Position numbers and translations under genes: made by a program. Under the pieces are notes generated by a model that ran no database searches, was not told where the DNA came from, and saw nothing but the letters and a program-made list of their open reading frames with translations. This document shows, one piece after another, positions 14,560 through 30,200 of a stretch of 64,000 nt of DNA. The stretch is from Apostichopus japonicus (Eukaryota; Echinodermata; Holothuroidea; Aspidochirotida; Stichopodidae). Each line of letters starts with the position of its first letter. Positions within the stretch are counted from its first letter, which is position 1. The DNA is taken from NCBI RefSeq assembly GCF_037975245.1, contig NC_092576.1, positions 21,081,611 to 21,145,610 of the forward strand, read 5' to 3'.

Positions 14560-16636
14560 TACTGCACATTCGATTGATCGGTACCGCACATTCGATTGAT
14601 CGGTCACGCACATTCGATTGATCGGTACGGAACATTCGTTTGATCGGTACCGCACATTCGATTGATCGGTACGGAACATTCGATTGATCGGTAAGGAACA
14701 TTCGATTGATCGGTACTGCACATTCGATTGATCGGTACCGCACATTCGATTGATCTGTACCGCACGTTCGATTGATCGGAATGGAACATTCGATTGATCG
14801 GTACCGCACATTCGATTGATCGGAACGGAACATTCGATTGATCGGTACCGCACATTCGTTTGATCGGTACCGCACATTCGATTGATCGGTACCGCACATT
14901 CGATTGATCGGTACCGCCCATTCGATTGATCGGTACCGCACATTCATTTGATCGGTACCGCACATTCTATTTATCGGTACGGAACATTCGATTGATCGGT
15001 ACCGCACATTCGATTGATCGGTACCGCACATTCGATTGATCGGTACCGCACATTCGATTGATCGGTCTCGCACATTCGCTTGATCGGTACGGAACATTCG
15101 TTTGATCGGTACCGCACATTCGATTGATCGGTACGGAACATTCGATTGATCGGTACCGCACATTCGATTGATCGGTACGGAACATTCGATTGATCGGTAC
15201 CGCACATTCGATTGATCGGTACCGCACATTCGATTGATCCGAACCGCACATTCGATTGATCGGTACCGCACATTCGATTGATCGGAACGGAACATTCGAT
15301 TGATCGGTACCGCACATTCGATTGATCCGTACCGCACATTCGATTGATCGGTCACGCACATTCGATTGATCGGTACGGAACATTTGTTTGATCGGTACCG
15401 CACATTCGATTGATCGGTACGGAACATTCGATTGATCGGTAAGGAACATTCGATTGATCGGTACTGCACATTCGATTGATCGGTACCGCACATTCGATTG
15501 ATCGGTACCGCACATTCGATTGATCGGTACCGCACATTCGATTGATCGGTACCGCACATTCGATTGATCGGTACGGAACAATCGTTTCATCGGTACCGCA
15601 CATTCGATTGATCGGTACCGCACATTCGATTGATCGGAATGGAACATTGATTGATCGGTACCGCACATTCGATCGATCGGTACCGCACATTCGATTGATC
15701 GGTACCGCACATTCGATTGATCGGTACCGCACATTCGATTGATCGGTACTGCACATTCGATTGATCGGTACGGAACATTCGTTTGATCGGTACCGCACAT
15801 TCGATTCATCGGTACGGAACATTCGATTGATCTGTAAGGAACATTCGATTGATCGGTACTGCACATTCGATTGATCGGTACCGCACATTCGAGTGATCGG
15901 TACCGCACATTCGATTGATCGGTACCGAACATTCGATTGATCGGTCACGCACATTCGATTGATCGGTACCGCACATTCGATTGATCGGAACGGAACATTG
16001 ATTGATCGGTACCGCACATTCGATTGATCGGAACGGAACATTCGATTGATCCGTACCGCACATTCGATTGATCGGTACCGCACATTCGATTGATCGGTAC
16101 CGCACATTCGATCGATCGGTACCGCACATTCGATTGATCGGTACCGCACATTCGATTGATCGGTACCGCACATTCGATTGATCGGTACTGCACATTCGAT
16201 TGATCGGTACCGCACATTCGATTGATCGGTCACGCACATTCGATTGATCGGTACGGAACATTCGTTTGATCGGTACCGCACATTCGATTGATCGGTACGG
16301 AACATTCGATTGATCGGTAAGGAACATTCGATTGATCGGTACTGCACATTCGATTGATCGGTACCGCACATTCGATTGATCTGTACCGCACGTTCGATTG
16401 ATCGGAATGGAACATTCGATTGATCGGTACCGCACATTCGATTGATCGGAACGGAACATTCGATTGATCGGTACCGCACATTCGTTTGATCGGTACCGCA
16501 CATTCGATTGATCGGTACCGCACATTCGATTGATCGGTACCGCCCATTCGATTGATCGGTACCGCACATTCATTTGATCGGTACCGCACATTCTATTTAT
16601 CGGTACGGAACATTCGATTGATCGGTACCGCACATT
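14560..16636. repeat. 1,626-bp spaced block pair in copy A
   Basis: About 14,560-15,010 matches about 16,186-16,636. Both copies share the series with CTGTACCGCACGTTCG, GGAATGGAAC, GTACCGCCCATTCG, CATTCATTTG and CATTCTATTTATCGG. Spacing is 74 units minus two bases. In copy B the related sequence at 30,694-31,060 joins straight to material matching 16.6 kb, so copy B lost, or copy A gained, about 1.6 kb here. Confidence 0.72.
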
Positions 16637-16724
16637 CGATTGATCGGTACTGCACATTCGATTGATCGGTACTGCACATTCGATTGATCGGTACCGCACA
16701 TTCGATTGATCGGTACCGCACATT

Positions 16725-19700
16725 CGATTGATCGGTACCGCACATTCGATTGTTCCGTACCGCATATTCGATTGATCGGTCACGCACATTCGCTTGATCG
16801 GTACGGAACATTCGTTTGATCGGTACCGCACATTCGATTGATCGGTACGGAACATTCGATTGTTCGGTAAGGAATATTCGATTGATCGGTACTGCACATT
16901 CGATTGATCGGAACCGAACATTCGATTGATCGGTACCGCACATTCGATCGATCGGTACCGCAAATTCGATTGATCGGTACCGCACATTCGATTGATCGGT
17001 ACCGCACATTCGATTGATCGGTACTGCACATTCGATTGATCGGTACGGAACATTCGTTTGATCGGTACCGCACATTCGATTCATCGGTACCTAACATTCG
17101 ATTGATCTGTAAGGAACATTCGATTGATCGGTACTGCACATTCGATTGATCGGTACCGCACATTCGATTGATCGGTACTGCACATTCGATTGATCGGTAC
17201 CGAACATTCGATTGATCGGTCACACACATTCGATTGATCGGTACCGCACATTCGATTGATCGGTACCGCACATTCGATGGTTCGGTACGGAACATTCGAT
17301 TGATCGGTACCGCACATTCGATTGATCGGTACTGCACATTCGATTGATCCGTACCGCACATTCGATTGATCGGTACCGCACATTCGATTGATCGGTTCGG
17401 AACATTCGTTTGATCGGTACCGCACATTCGATTGATCGGTACCGCACATTCGATTGATCGGTACCGCACATTCGATTGATCGGTACCGAACATTCGATTG
17501 ATCGGTACCGCACATTCGATTGATCGGTACCGCACATTCGATTGATCGGAACGGAACATTGATTGATAGGTACCGCACATTCGATTGATCGGAACGGAAC
17601 ATTCGATTGATCGGTACCACACATTCGATTGATCGGTACCGCACATTCGATTGATCGGTACCGCACATTCGATTGATCGGTCTCGCACATTCGCTTGATC
17701 GGTACGGAACATTCGTTTGATCGGTACCGCACATTCGATTGATCGGTACGGAACATTCGATTGATCGGTACGGAACATTCGATTGATCGTTACCGCACAT
17801 TCGATTGATCGGTACCGCACATTCGATTGATCCGAACCGCACATTCGATTGATCGGTACCGCACATTCGATTGATCGGAACGGAACATTCGATTGATCGG
17901 TACCGCACATTCGATTGATCCGTACCGCACATTCGATTGATCGGTCACGCACATTCGATTGATCGGTACGGAACATTTGTTTGATCGGTACCGCACATTC
18001 GATTGATCGGTACGGAACATTCGATTGATCGGTAAGGAACATTCGATTGATCGGTACTGCACATTCGATTGATCGGTACCGCACATTCGATTGATCGGTA
18101 CCGCACATTCGATTGATCGGTACCGCACATTCGATTGATCGGTACCGCACATTCGATTGATCGGTACGGAACAATCGTTTCATCGGTACCGCACATTCGA
18201 TTGATCGGTACCGCACATTCGATTGATCGGAACGGAACATTGATTGATCGGTACCGCACATTCGATCGATCGGTACCGCACATTCGATTGATCGGTACCG
18301 CACATTCGATTGATCGGTACCGCACATTCGATTGATCGGTACTGCACATTCGATTGATCGGTACGGAACATTCGTTTGATCGGTACCGCACATTCGATTC
18401 ATCGGTACGGAACATTCGATTGATCTGTAAGGAACATTCGATTGATCGGTACTGCACATTCGATTGATCGGTACCGCACATTCGAGTGATCGGTACCGCA
18501 CATTCGATTGATCGGTACCGAACATTCGATTGATCGGTACCGCACATTCGATTGTTCCGTACCGCATATTCGATTGATCGGTCACGCACATTCGCTTGAT
18601 CGGTACGGAACATTCGTTTGATCGGTACCGCACATTCGATTGATCGGTACGGAACATTCGATTGTTCGGTAAGGAATATTCGATTGATCGGTACTGCACA
18701 TTCGATTGATCGGAACCGAACATTCGATTGATCGGTACCGCACATTCGATCGATCGGTACCGCAAATTCGATTGATCGGTACCGCACATTCGATTGATCG
18801 GTACCGCACATTCGATTGATCGGTACTGCACATTCGATTGATCGGTACGGAACATTCGTTTGATCGGTACCGCACATTCGATTCATCGGTACCTAACATT
18901 CGATTGATCTGTAAGGAACATTCGATTGATCGGTACTGCACATTCGATTGATCGGTACCGCACATTCGATTGATCGGTACTGCACATTCGATTGATCGGT
19001 ACCGAACATTCGATTGATCGGTCACACACATTCGATTGATCGGTACCGCACATTCGATTGATCGGTACCGCACATTCGATGGTTCGGTACGGAACATTCG
19101 ATTGATCGGTACCGCACATTCGATTGATCGGTACTGCACATTCGATTGATCCGTACCGCACATTCGATTGATCGGTACCGCACATTCGATTGATCGGTTC
19201 GGAACATTCGTTTGATCGGTACCGCACATTCGATTGATCGGTACCGCACATTCGATTGATCGGTACCGCACATTCGATTGATCGGTACCGAACATTCGAT
19301 TGATCGGTACCGCACATTCGATTGATCGGTACCGCACATTCGATTGATCGGAACGGAACATTGATTGATAGGTACCGCACATTCGATTGATCGGAACGGA
19401 ACATTCGATTGATCGGTACCGCACATTCGATTGATCGGTACCGCACATTCGATTGATCGGTACCGCACATTCGATTGATCGGTCTCGCACATTCGCTTGA
19501 TCGGTACGGAACATTCGTTTGATCGGTACCGCACATTCGATTGATCGGTACGGAACATTCGATTGATCGGTACGGAACATTCGATTGATCGTTACCGCAC
19601 ATTCGATTGATCGGTACCGCACATTCGATTGATCCGAACCGCACATTCGATTGATCGGTACCGCACATTCGATTGATCGGAACGGAACATTCGATTGATC

Positions 19701-20338
19701 GGTACCGCACATTCGATTGATCCGTACCGCACATTCGATTGATCGGTCACGCACATTCGATTGATCGGTACGGAACATTTGTTTGATCGGTACCGCACAT
19801 TCGATTGATCGGTACGGAACATTCGATTGATCGGTAAGGAACATTCGATTGATCGGTACTGCACATTCGATTGATCGGTACCGCACATTCGATTGATCGG
19901 TACCGCACATTCGATTGATCGGTACCGCACATTCGATTGATCGGTACCGCACATTCGATTGATCGGTACGGAACAATCGTTTCATCGGTACCGCACATTC
20001 GATTGATCGGTACCGCACATTCGATTGATCGGAACGGAACATTGATTGATCGGTACCGCACATTCGATCGATCGGTACCGCACATTCGATTGATCGGTAC
20101 CGCACATTCGATTGATCGGTACCGCACATTCGATTGATCGGTACTGCACATTCGATTGATCGGTACGGAACATTCGTTTGATCGGTACCGCACATTCGAT
20201 TCATCGGTACGGAACATTCGATTGATCTGTAAGGAACATTCGATTGATCGGTACTGCACATTCGATTGATCGGTACCGCACATTCGAGTGATCGGTACCG
20301 CACATTCGATTGATCGGTACCGAACATTCGATTGATCG
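16725..20338. repeat. Near-identical 1,802-bp tandem duplication in copy A
   Basis: 16,725-18,526 and 18,527 to about 20,338 are adjacent direct copies. The TTGTTCCGTACCGCATATTCG unit (16,750 and 18,552), the CGATGGTTCGG unit (about 17,277 and 19,079), the ATTGATAGG unit and the AACAATCGTTTCATCGG unit all lie 1,802 bp apart. The only difference I noticed is A at 17,617 against G at 19,419, a CpG to CpA change. The spacing equals 82 units with two one-base losses. Such similarity points to a very recent duplication. Confidence 0.85.
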
Positions 20339-21195
20339 GTCACGCACATTCGATTGATCGGTACCGCACATTCGATTGATCGGAACGGAACATTGATTGA
20401 TCGGTACCGCACATTCGATTGATCGGAACGGAACATTCGATTGATCCGTACCGCACATTCGATTGATCGGTACCGCACATTCGATTGATCGGTACCGCAC
20501 ATTCGATTGATCGGTACCGCACATTCGATTGATCGGTACTGCACATTCGATTGATCGGTACCGCACATTCGATCGATCGGTACCGCACATTCGATTGATC
20601 GGTACCGCACATTCGATCGATCCGTACCGCACATTCGATTGATCGGTCACGCACATTCGCTTGATCGGTACCGCACATTCGATTGATCGGAACGGAACAT
20701 TCGATTGATCGGTACGGAACATTCGATTGATCGGTAAGGAACATTCGATTGATCGGTACCGCACATTCGATTAATCGGTACCGCACATTCGATTGATCGG
20801 TACCGCACATTCGATTGATCGGTACGGAACATTCGATTGATCGGTACCGCACATTCGATTGATCGGTACCGCACATTCGATTGATCCGTACCGCACATTC
20901 GATTGATCGGTACCGCACATTCGATTGATCGGTACGGAACATTCGTTTGATCGGTACCGCACATTCGATTGATCGGTACTGCACATTCGATTGATCGGTA
21001 CCGAACATTCGATTGATCGGTACCGCACATTCGATTGATCGGTACCGCACATTCGATTGATCGGAACGGAACATTCGATTGATCGGTACCGCACATTCGA
21101 TTGATCGGTACTGCACATTCGATTGATCGGTACCGCACATTCGATTGATCGGTACCGCACATTCGATTGATCGGTACGGAACATTCGTTTGATCG

Positions 21196-21216
21196 GTACG
21201 CACATTCGATTGATCG
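21196..21216. repeat. 21-bp unit with GGTACGCAC, copied four times
   Basis: One C of GTACCGCAC is missing, giving TCGGTACGCACATTCG. The same short unit recurs near 24,450, 36,384 and 40,716. The first and third, and the second and fourth, are matching positions of copies A and B, so the deletion predates the 16 kb duplication. Confidence 0.75.
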
Positions 21217-24200
21217 GTACGGAACATTCGATTGATCGGTAAGGAACATTCGATTGATCGGTACTGCACATTCGATTGATCGGTACCGCACATTCGATTG
21301 ATCGGTACCGCACATTCGATTGATCGGTACCGCACATTCGATTGATCGGTACCGCACATTCGATTGATCGGTACGGAACATTCGATTGATCTGTAAGGAA
21401 CATTCGATTGATCGGTACTGCACATTCGATTGATCGGTACCGCACATTCGAGTGATCGGTACTGCACATTCGATTGATCGGTACCGAACATTCGATTGAT
21501 CGGTCACGCACATTCGATTGATCGGTACCGCACATTGATTGATCGGTACCGCACATTTGATTGATCGGAACGGAACATTCGATTGATCGGTACTGCACAT
21601 TCGATTGATCGGTACCGCACATTCGATTGATCGGTACCGCACATTCGATTGATCGGTACCGCACATTCGATTGATCGGTACCGCACATTCGATTGATCGG
21701 TACCGCACATTCGATTGATCGGTACGGAACAATCGTTTGATCGGTACCGCACATTCGATTGATCGGTACCGCACATTCGATTGATCGGAACGGAACATTC
21801 GATTGATCGGTACCGCACATTCGATCGATCGGTACCGCACATTCGATTGATCAATACCGCACATTCGACTGATCGGTACCGCACATTCGATTGATCGGTA
21901 CTGCACATTCGATTGATCGGTACGGATCATTCGTTTGATCGGTACCGCACATTCGATTCATCGGTACGGAACATTCGATTGGTCTGTAAGGAACATTCGA
22001 TTGATCGGTACGGAACATTCGATTGATCGGTACCGCACTTTCGAGTGATCGGTACTGCACATTCGATTGATCGGTCACGCACATTCGATTGATGGGTACC
22101 GCACATTGATTGATCGGTACCGCACATTCGATTGATCGGAACGGAACATTCGATTGATCGGTACCGCACATTCGATTGATCGGTACCGAACATTCGATTG
22201 ATCGGTACCGCACATTCGATTGATCGGTACCGCACATTCGATCGATCGGTACTGCACATTCGATTGATCGGTACCGAACATTCGATCGATCGGTACCGCA
22301 CATTCGATTGATCGGTACCGCACATTCGATCGATCCGTACCGCACATTCGATTGATCGGTCACGCACATTCGCTTGATCGGTACGGAACATTCGTTTGAT
22401 CGGTACCGCACATTCGATTGATCGGAACGGAACATTCGATTGATCGGTACGGAACATTCGATTGATCGGTAAGGAACATTCGATTGATCGGTACCGCACA
22501 TTCGATTGATCGGTACCGCACATTCGATTGATCGGTACCGCACATTCGATTGATCGGTACGGAACATTCGATTGATCGGTACCGCACATTCGATTGATCG
22601 GTACTGCACATTCGATTGATCCGTACCGCACATTCGATTGATCGGTACCGCACATTCGATTGATCGGTACGGAACATTCGTTTGATCGGTACCGCACATT
22701 CGATTGATCGGTACCGCACATTCGATTGATCGGTACCGCACATTCGATTGATCGGTACCGAACATTCGATTGATCGGTACCGCACATTCGATTGATCGGT
22801 ACCGCACATTCGATTGATCGGAACGGAACATTCGATTGATCGGTACCGCACATTCGATTGATCGGTACCGCACATTCGATTGATCGGTACCGCACATTCG
22901 ATTGATCGGTACTGCACATTCGATTGATCGGTACCGCACATTCGATTGATCGGTACCGCACATTCGATTGATCGGTACCGCACATTCGATTGATCGGAAC
23001 CGCACATTCGATTGATCCGTACCGCACATTCGATTCATCGGTACCGCACATTCGATTGATCGGAACGGAACATTCGATTAATCGGTACCGCACATTCGAT
23101 TCATCCGTACCGCACATTCGATTGATCGGAACGGAACATTCGATTAATCGGTACCGCACATTCGATTGATCCGTACCGCACATTCGATTGATCGGTCACG
23201 CAAATTCGATTGATCGGTACGGAACATTCGTTTGATCGGTACCGCACATTCGATTGATCGGTACGGAACATTCGATTGATCGGTACGGAACATTCGTTTG
23301 ATCGGTACCGCACATTTGATTGATCGGTACGGAACATTCGTTTGATCGGTACCGCACATTTGATTGATCGGTACGGAACATTCGATTGATCGGTACCGCA
23401 CATTCGATTGATCGGTCACGCACATTCGATTGATCGGTACCGCACATTCGTTTGATCGGTACGGCACATTCGATTGATCGGTACCGCACATTCGATTGAT
23501 CTTTACCGCACATTCGATTGATCGGTACCGCACATTCGATTGATCGGTACCGCACATTCGATTGATCCGTACCGCACATTCGATTGATCGTTCACGCACA
23601 TTCGCTTGATCGGTACGGAACATTCGTTTAATCGGTACCGCACATTCGATTGATCGGTACCGCACATTCGATTGATCGGAACCGCACATTCGATTGATCG
23701 GTACCGCTCATTCGATTGATCGGTACGGAACATTCGATTGATCGGTACCGCACATTCGACTGATCGGTACGGAACATTCGATTGATCGGTACCGCACATT
23801 CGATTGATCGGTACGGAACATTCGATTGATCGGTACCGCACATTCGATTGATCCGTACCGCACATTCGATTGATCGGTCACGCACATTCGATTGATCGGT
23901 ACGGAACATTCGTTTGATCGGTACCGCACATTCGATTGATCGGTCACGCACATTCGATTGATCGGTACGGAACATTCGATTGATCGGTACTGCACATTCG
24001 ATTGATCGGTACCGCACATTCGATTGATCGGTACCGCACGTTCGATTGATCGGAATGAAACATTCGATTGATCGGTACCGCACATTCGATTGATCGGAAC
24101 GGAACATTCGATTGATCGGTACCGCACATTCGTTTGATCGGTACCGCACATTCGATTGATCGGTACCGCACATTCGATTGATCGGTACCGCCCATTCGAT

Positions 24201-27200
24201 TGATCGGTACCGCACATTCATTTGATCGGTACCGCACATTCTATTTATCGGTACGGAACATTCGATTGATCGGTAAGGAACATTCGATTGATCGGTACTG
24301 CACATTCGATTGATCGGTACCGCACATTCGATTGATCGGTACCGCACATTCGATTGATCGGTACTGCACATTCGATTGATCGGTACCGCACATTCGATTG
24401 ATCGGTACCGCACATTCGATTGATCGGTACGGAACATTCGTTTGATCGGTACGCACATTCGATTGATCGGTACGGAACATTCGATTGATCGGTAAGGAAC
24501 ATTCGATTGATCGGTACTGCACATTCGATTGATCGGTACCGCACATTCGATTGATCGGTACCGCACATTCGATTGATCGGTACCGCACATTCGATTGATC
24601 GGTACCGCACATTCGATTGATCGGTACGGAACATTCGATTGATCTGTAAGGAACATTCGATTGATCGGTACTGCACATTCGATTGATCGGTACCGCACAT
24701 TCGAGTGATCGGTACTGCACATTCGATTGATCGGTACCGAACATTCGATTGATCGGTCACGCACATTCGATTGATCGGTACCGCACATTCGATTGATCGG
24801 TACCGCACATTCGATCGATCGGTACTGCACATTCGATTGATCGGTACCGAACATTCGATCGATCGGTACCGCACATTCGATTGATCGGTACCGCACATTC
24901 GATCGATCCGTACCGCACATTCGATTGATCGGTCACGCACATTCGCTTGATCGGTACGGAACATTCGTTTGATCGGTACCGCACATTCGATTGATCGGAA
25001 CGGAACATTCGATTGATCGGTACGGAACATTCGATTGATCGGAACGGAACATTCGATTGATCGGTACCGCACATTCGATTGATCGGTACCGCACATTCGA
25101 TTGATCGGTACCGCACATTCGATTGATCGGTACGGAACATTCGATTGATCGGTACCGCACATTCGATTGATCGGTACTGCACATTCGATTGATCCGTACC
25201 GCACATTCGATTGATCGGTACCGCACATTCGATTGATCGGTACGGAACATTCGTTTGATCGGTACCGCACATTCGATTCATCGGTACGGCACATTCGATT
25301 GATCGGTACCGCACATTCGATTGATCGGTACCGAACATTCGATTGATCGGTACCGCACATTCGATTGATCGGTACCGCACATTCGATTGATCGGAACGGA
25401 ACATTCGATTGATCGGTACCGCACATTCGATTGATCGGTACCGCACATTCGATTGATCGGTACCGCACATTCGATTGATCGGTACTGCACATTCGATTGA
25501 TCGGTACCGCACATTCGATTGATCGGTACCGCACATTCGATTGATCGGTACCGCACATTCGATTGATCGGAACCGCACATTCGATTGATCCGTACCGCAC
25601 ATTCGATTGATCGGTACCGCACATTCGATTGATCGGTACCGCACATTCGATTGATCGGTACCGCACATTCGATTGATCCGTACCGCACATTCGATTGATC
25701 GTTCACGCACATTCGCTTGATCGGTACGGAACATTCGTTTAATCGGTACCGCACATTCGATTGATCGGTACCGCACATTCGATTGATCGGAACCGCACAT
25801 TCGATTGATCGGTACCGCTCATTCGATTGATCGGTACGGAACATTCGATTGATCGGTACCGCACATTCGATTGATCGGTACGGAACATTCGATTGATCGG
25901 TACCGCACATTCGATTGATCGGTACGGAACATTCGATTGATCGGTACCGCACATTCGATTGATCCGTACCGCACATTCGATTGATCGGTCACGCACATTC
26001 GATTGATCGGTACGGAACATTCGTTTGATCGGTACCGCACATTCGATTGATCGGTCAAGCACATTCGATTGATCGGTACGGAACATTCGATTGATTGGTA
26101 CTGCACATTCGATTGATCGGTACCGCACATTCGATTGATCGGTACCGCACGTTCGATTGATCGGAATGAAACATTCGATTGATCGGTACCGCACATTCGA
26201 TTGATCGGAACGGAACATTCGATTGATCGGTACCGCACATTCGTTTGATCGGTACCGCACATTCGATTGATCGGTACCGCACATTCGATTGATCGGTACC
26301 GCCCATTCGATTGATCGGTACCGCACATTCATTTGATCGGTACCGCACATTCTATTTATCGGTACGGAACATTCGATTGATCGGTACCGCACATTCGATT
26401 GATCGGTACCGCACTTTCGATTGATCGTTACTGCACATTCGTTTGATCGGTACCGCACATTCGATTGATCCGTACCGCACATTCGATTGATCGGTCACGC
26501 ACATTCGATTGATCGGTACGGAACATTCGTTTGATCGGTACCGCACATTCGATTGATCGGTACGGAACATTCGATTGATCGGTACGGAACATTCGTTTGA
26601 TCGTTACTGCACATTCGATTGATCGGTACGGAACATTCGATTGATCGGTAAGGAACATTCGATTGATCGGTACTGCACATTCGATTGATCGGTACCGCAC
26701 ATTCGATTGATCGGTACCGCACATTCGATTGATCGGTACCGCACATTCGATTGATCGGTACCGCACATTCGATTGATCGGTACGGAGCATTCGTTTGATC
26801 GGTACCGCACATTCGATTGATCGGTACCGCACATTCGATTGATCGGAACGGAACATTGATTGATCGGTACCGCACATTCGATCGATCGGAACGGAACATT
26901 CGATTGATCGGTACCGCACATTCGATCGATCGGTACCGCACATTCGATTGATCGGTACCGCACATTCGATTGATCGGTACCGAACATTCGATTGATCGGT
27001 ACTGCACATTCGATTGATCGGTACGGAACATTCGTTTGATCGGTACCGCACATTCGATTCATCGGTACGGAACATTCGATTGATCTGTAAGGAACATTCG
27101 ATTGATCGGTACTGCACATTCGATTGATCGGTACCGCACATTCGATTGATCGGTACTGCACATTCGATTGATCGGTACCGAACATTCGATTGATCGGTCA

Positions 27201-30200
27201 CGCACATTCGATTGATCGGTACCGCACATTCGATTGATCGGTACCGCACATTCGATTGATCGGTACGGAACATTCGATTGATCGGAACCGCACATTCGAT
27301 TGATCGGTACTGCACATTCGATTGATCCGTACCGCACATTCGATTGATCGGTACCGCACATTCGATTGATCGGTACGGAACATTCGTTTGATCGGTACCG
27401 CACATTCGATTGATCGGTACCGCGCATTCGATTGATCGGTACCGCACATTCGATTGATCGGTACCGAACATTCGATTGATCGGTACCGCACATTCGATTG
27501 ATCGGTACCGCACATTCGATTGATAGGAACGGAACATTCGATTGATCGGTACAGCACATTCGATTGATCGGTACCGCACATTCGATTGATCGGTACCGCA
27601 CATTCGATTGATCGGTACTGCACATTCGATTGATCGGTACCGCACATTCGATTGATCGGTACCGCACATTCGATTGATCGGTACCGCACATTCGATTGAT
27701 CGGTACCGCACATTCGATTGATCCGTACCGCACATTCGATTGATCGGTACCGCACATTCGATTGATCGGAACTGAACATTCGATTAATCGGTACCGCACA
27801 TTCGATTGATCCGTACCGCACATTCGATTGATCGGTCACGCACATTCGATTGATCGGTACGGAACATTCGTTTGATCGGTACCGCACATTCGATTGATCG
27901 GTACGGAACATTCGATTGATCGGTAAGGAACATTCGATTGATCGGTACCGCACATTCGATTGATCCGTACCGCACATTCGATTGATCGGTCACGCACATT
28001 CGATTGATCGGTACGGAACATTCGTTTGATCGGTACCGCACATTCGATTGATCGGTACGGAACATTCGATTGATCGGTAAGGAACATTCGATTGATCGGT
28101 ACCGCACATTCGATTGATCGGTCACGCACATTCGATTGATCGGTACCGAACATTCGTTTGATCGGTACCGCACATTCGATTGATCGGTACGGAACATTCG
28201 ATTGATCGGTACGGAACATTCGATTGATCGGTACTGCACATTCGATTGATCGGTACCGCACATTCGATTGATCGGTACCGCACATTCGATTGATCGGTAC
28301 CGCACATTCGATTGATCGGTACCGCACATTTGATTGATCGGTACGGAACATTCGTTTGATCGGTACCGCACATTCGATTGATCGGTACCGCACATTCGAT
28401 TGATCGGAACGGAACATTGATTGATCGGTACCGCACATTCGATTGATCGGTACCGCACATTCGATTGATCGGTACGGAACATTCGATTGATCGGTACCGA
28501 ACATTCGATTGATAGGTACTGCACATTCGATTGATCGGTACCGCACATTCGATTGATCGGTACCGCACATTCGATTGATCGGTACCGCACATTCGATTGA
28601 TCCGTACCGCACATTCGATTGATCGGTACCGCACATTCGATTGATCGGAACTGAACATTCGATTGATCGGTACCGCACATTCGATTGATCCGTACCGCAC
28701 ATTCGATTGATCGGTACCGCACATTCGATTGATCGGTACCGCACATTCGATTGATCGGTACGGAACATTCGATTGATCGGTACCGCACATTCGATTGATC
28801 GGTACGGAACATTCGATTGATCGGTACCGCACATTCGATTGATCGGTACGGAACATTCGTTTGATCGGTACCGCACATTCGATTGATCGGTACGGAACAT
28901 TCGATTGATCGGTAAGGAACATTCGATTGATCGGTACGGAACATTCGATTGATCGGTACCGCACATTCGATTGATCGGTACGGAACATTCGTTTGATCGG
29001 TACCGCACATTCGATTGATCGGTACGGAACATTCGATTGATCGGTAAGGAACATTCGATTGATCGGTACCGCACATTCGATTGATCGGAACGGAACATTC
29101 GATTGATCGGTACCGCATTTTCAATTGATCCGTACCGCACATTCGATTGATCGGTCACGCACATTCGATTGATCGGTAGGGAACATTCGTTTGATCGGTA
29201 CCGCACATTCGATTGATCGGAACGGAACATTCGATTGATCGGTACCGCACATTCGATTAATCCGTACCGCACATTCGATTGATCGGTACCGCACATTCGA
29301 TTGATCGGAACGGAACATTCTATTTATCGCTACGGAACATTCGATTGATCGGTACCGCACATTCGATTGATCGGTACCGCACTTTCGATTGATCGTTACT
29401 GCACATTCGTTTGATCGGTACCGCACATTCGATTGATCGGTACCGCACATTCGATTGATCGGTACTGCACATTCGATTGATCGGTACTGCACATTCGATT
29501 GATCGGTACCGCACATTCGATTGATCGGTACCGCACATTCGATTGATCGGTACCGCACATTCGATTGATCCGTACCGCACATTCGATTGAACGGTCACGC
29601 ACATTCGCTTGATCGGTACGGAACATTCGTTTGATCGGTACCGCACATTCGATTGATCGGTACGGAACATTTGATTGTTCGGTAAGGAACATTCGATTGA
29701 TCGGTACTGCACATTCGATTGATCGGAACGGAACATTCGATTGATCGGTACCGCACATTCGATCGATCGGTACCGCACATTCGATTGATCGGTACCGCAC
29801 ATTCGATTAATCGGTACCGCACATTCGATTGATCCGTACCGCACATTCGATTGATCGGTCACGCACATTCGATTGATCGTTACGGAACATTCGTTTGATC
29901 GGTACCGCACATTCGATTGATCGGTAAGGAACATGCGATTGATCAATAGGGACATTCGATTGATCGGTACCGCACATTCGATTGATCCGTACCGCACATT
30001 CGATTGATCGGTCACGCACATTCGATTGATCGGTACGGAACATTCGATTGATCGGTCACGCACATTCGATTGATCGGTACCGCACATTCGATTGATCGGA
30101 ACGGAACATTCGATTGATCGGTACCGCACATTCGATTGATCCGTACCGCACATTCGATTGATCGGTCACGCACATTCGATTGATCGGTACGGAACATTTG

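Larger units (their letters stand above)
12630..28710. repeat. Segmental duplication copy A (about 16.1 kb)
   Basis: Copy A is the left member of a direct tandem pair. At its left part the match to copy B has an offset of 16,090 bp, for example the rare unit with CTATTTATCGCTACGG near 13,230 and 29,320, and the diverged unit near 13,849 and 29,939. Further right the offset changes to 15,189, then 16,310, 16,266 and 16,222, each step a near-whole number of units, which shows later block gains and losses in one copy or the other. Both edges are approximate, judged from where matching variant order stops. Confidence 0.8.

Noticed and set aside
15542-15742. Plus-strand 66-codon reading frames (also at 18,135, 19,937 and 32,577)
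   Set aside because: They begin with TTG in an ordinary unit and arise where altered or one-base-short units shift the regular TGA out of frame. The four copies are parts of duplicated satellite blocks.
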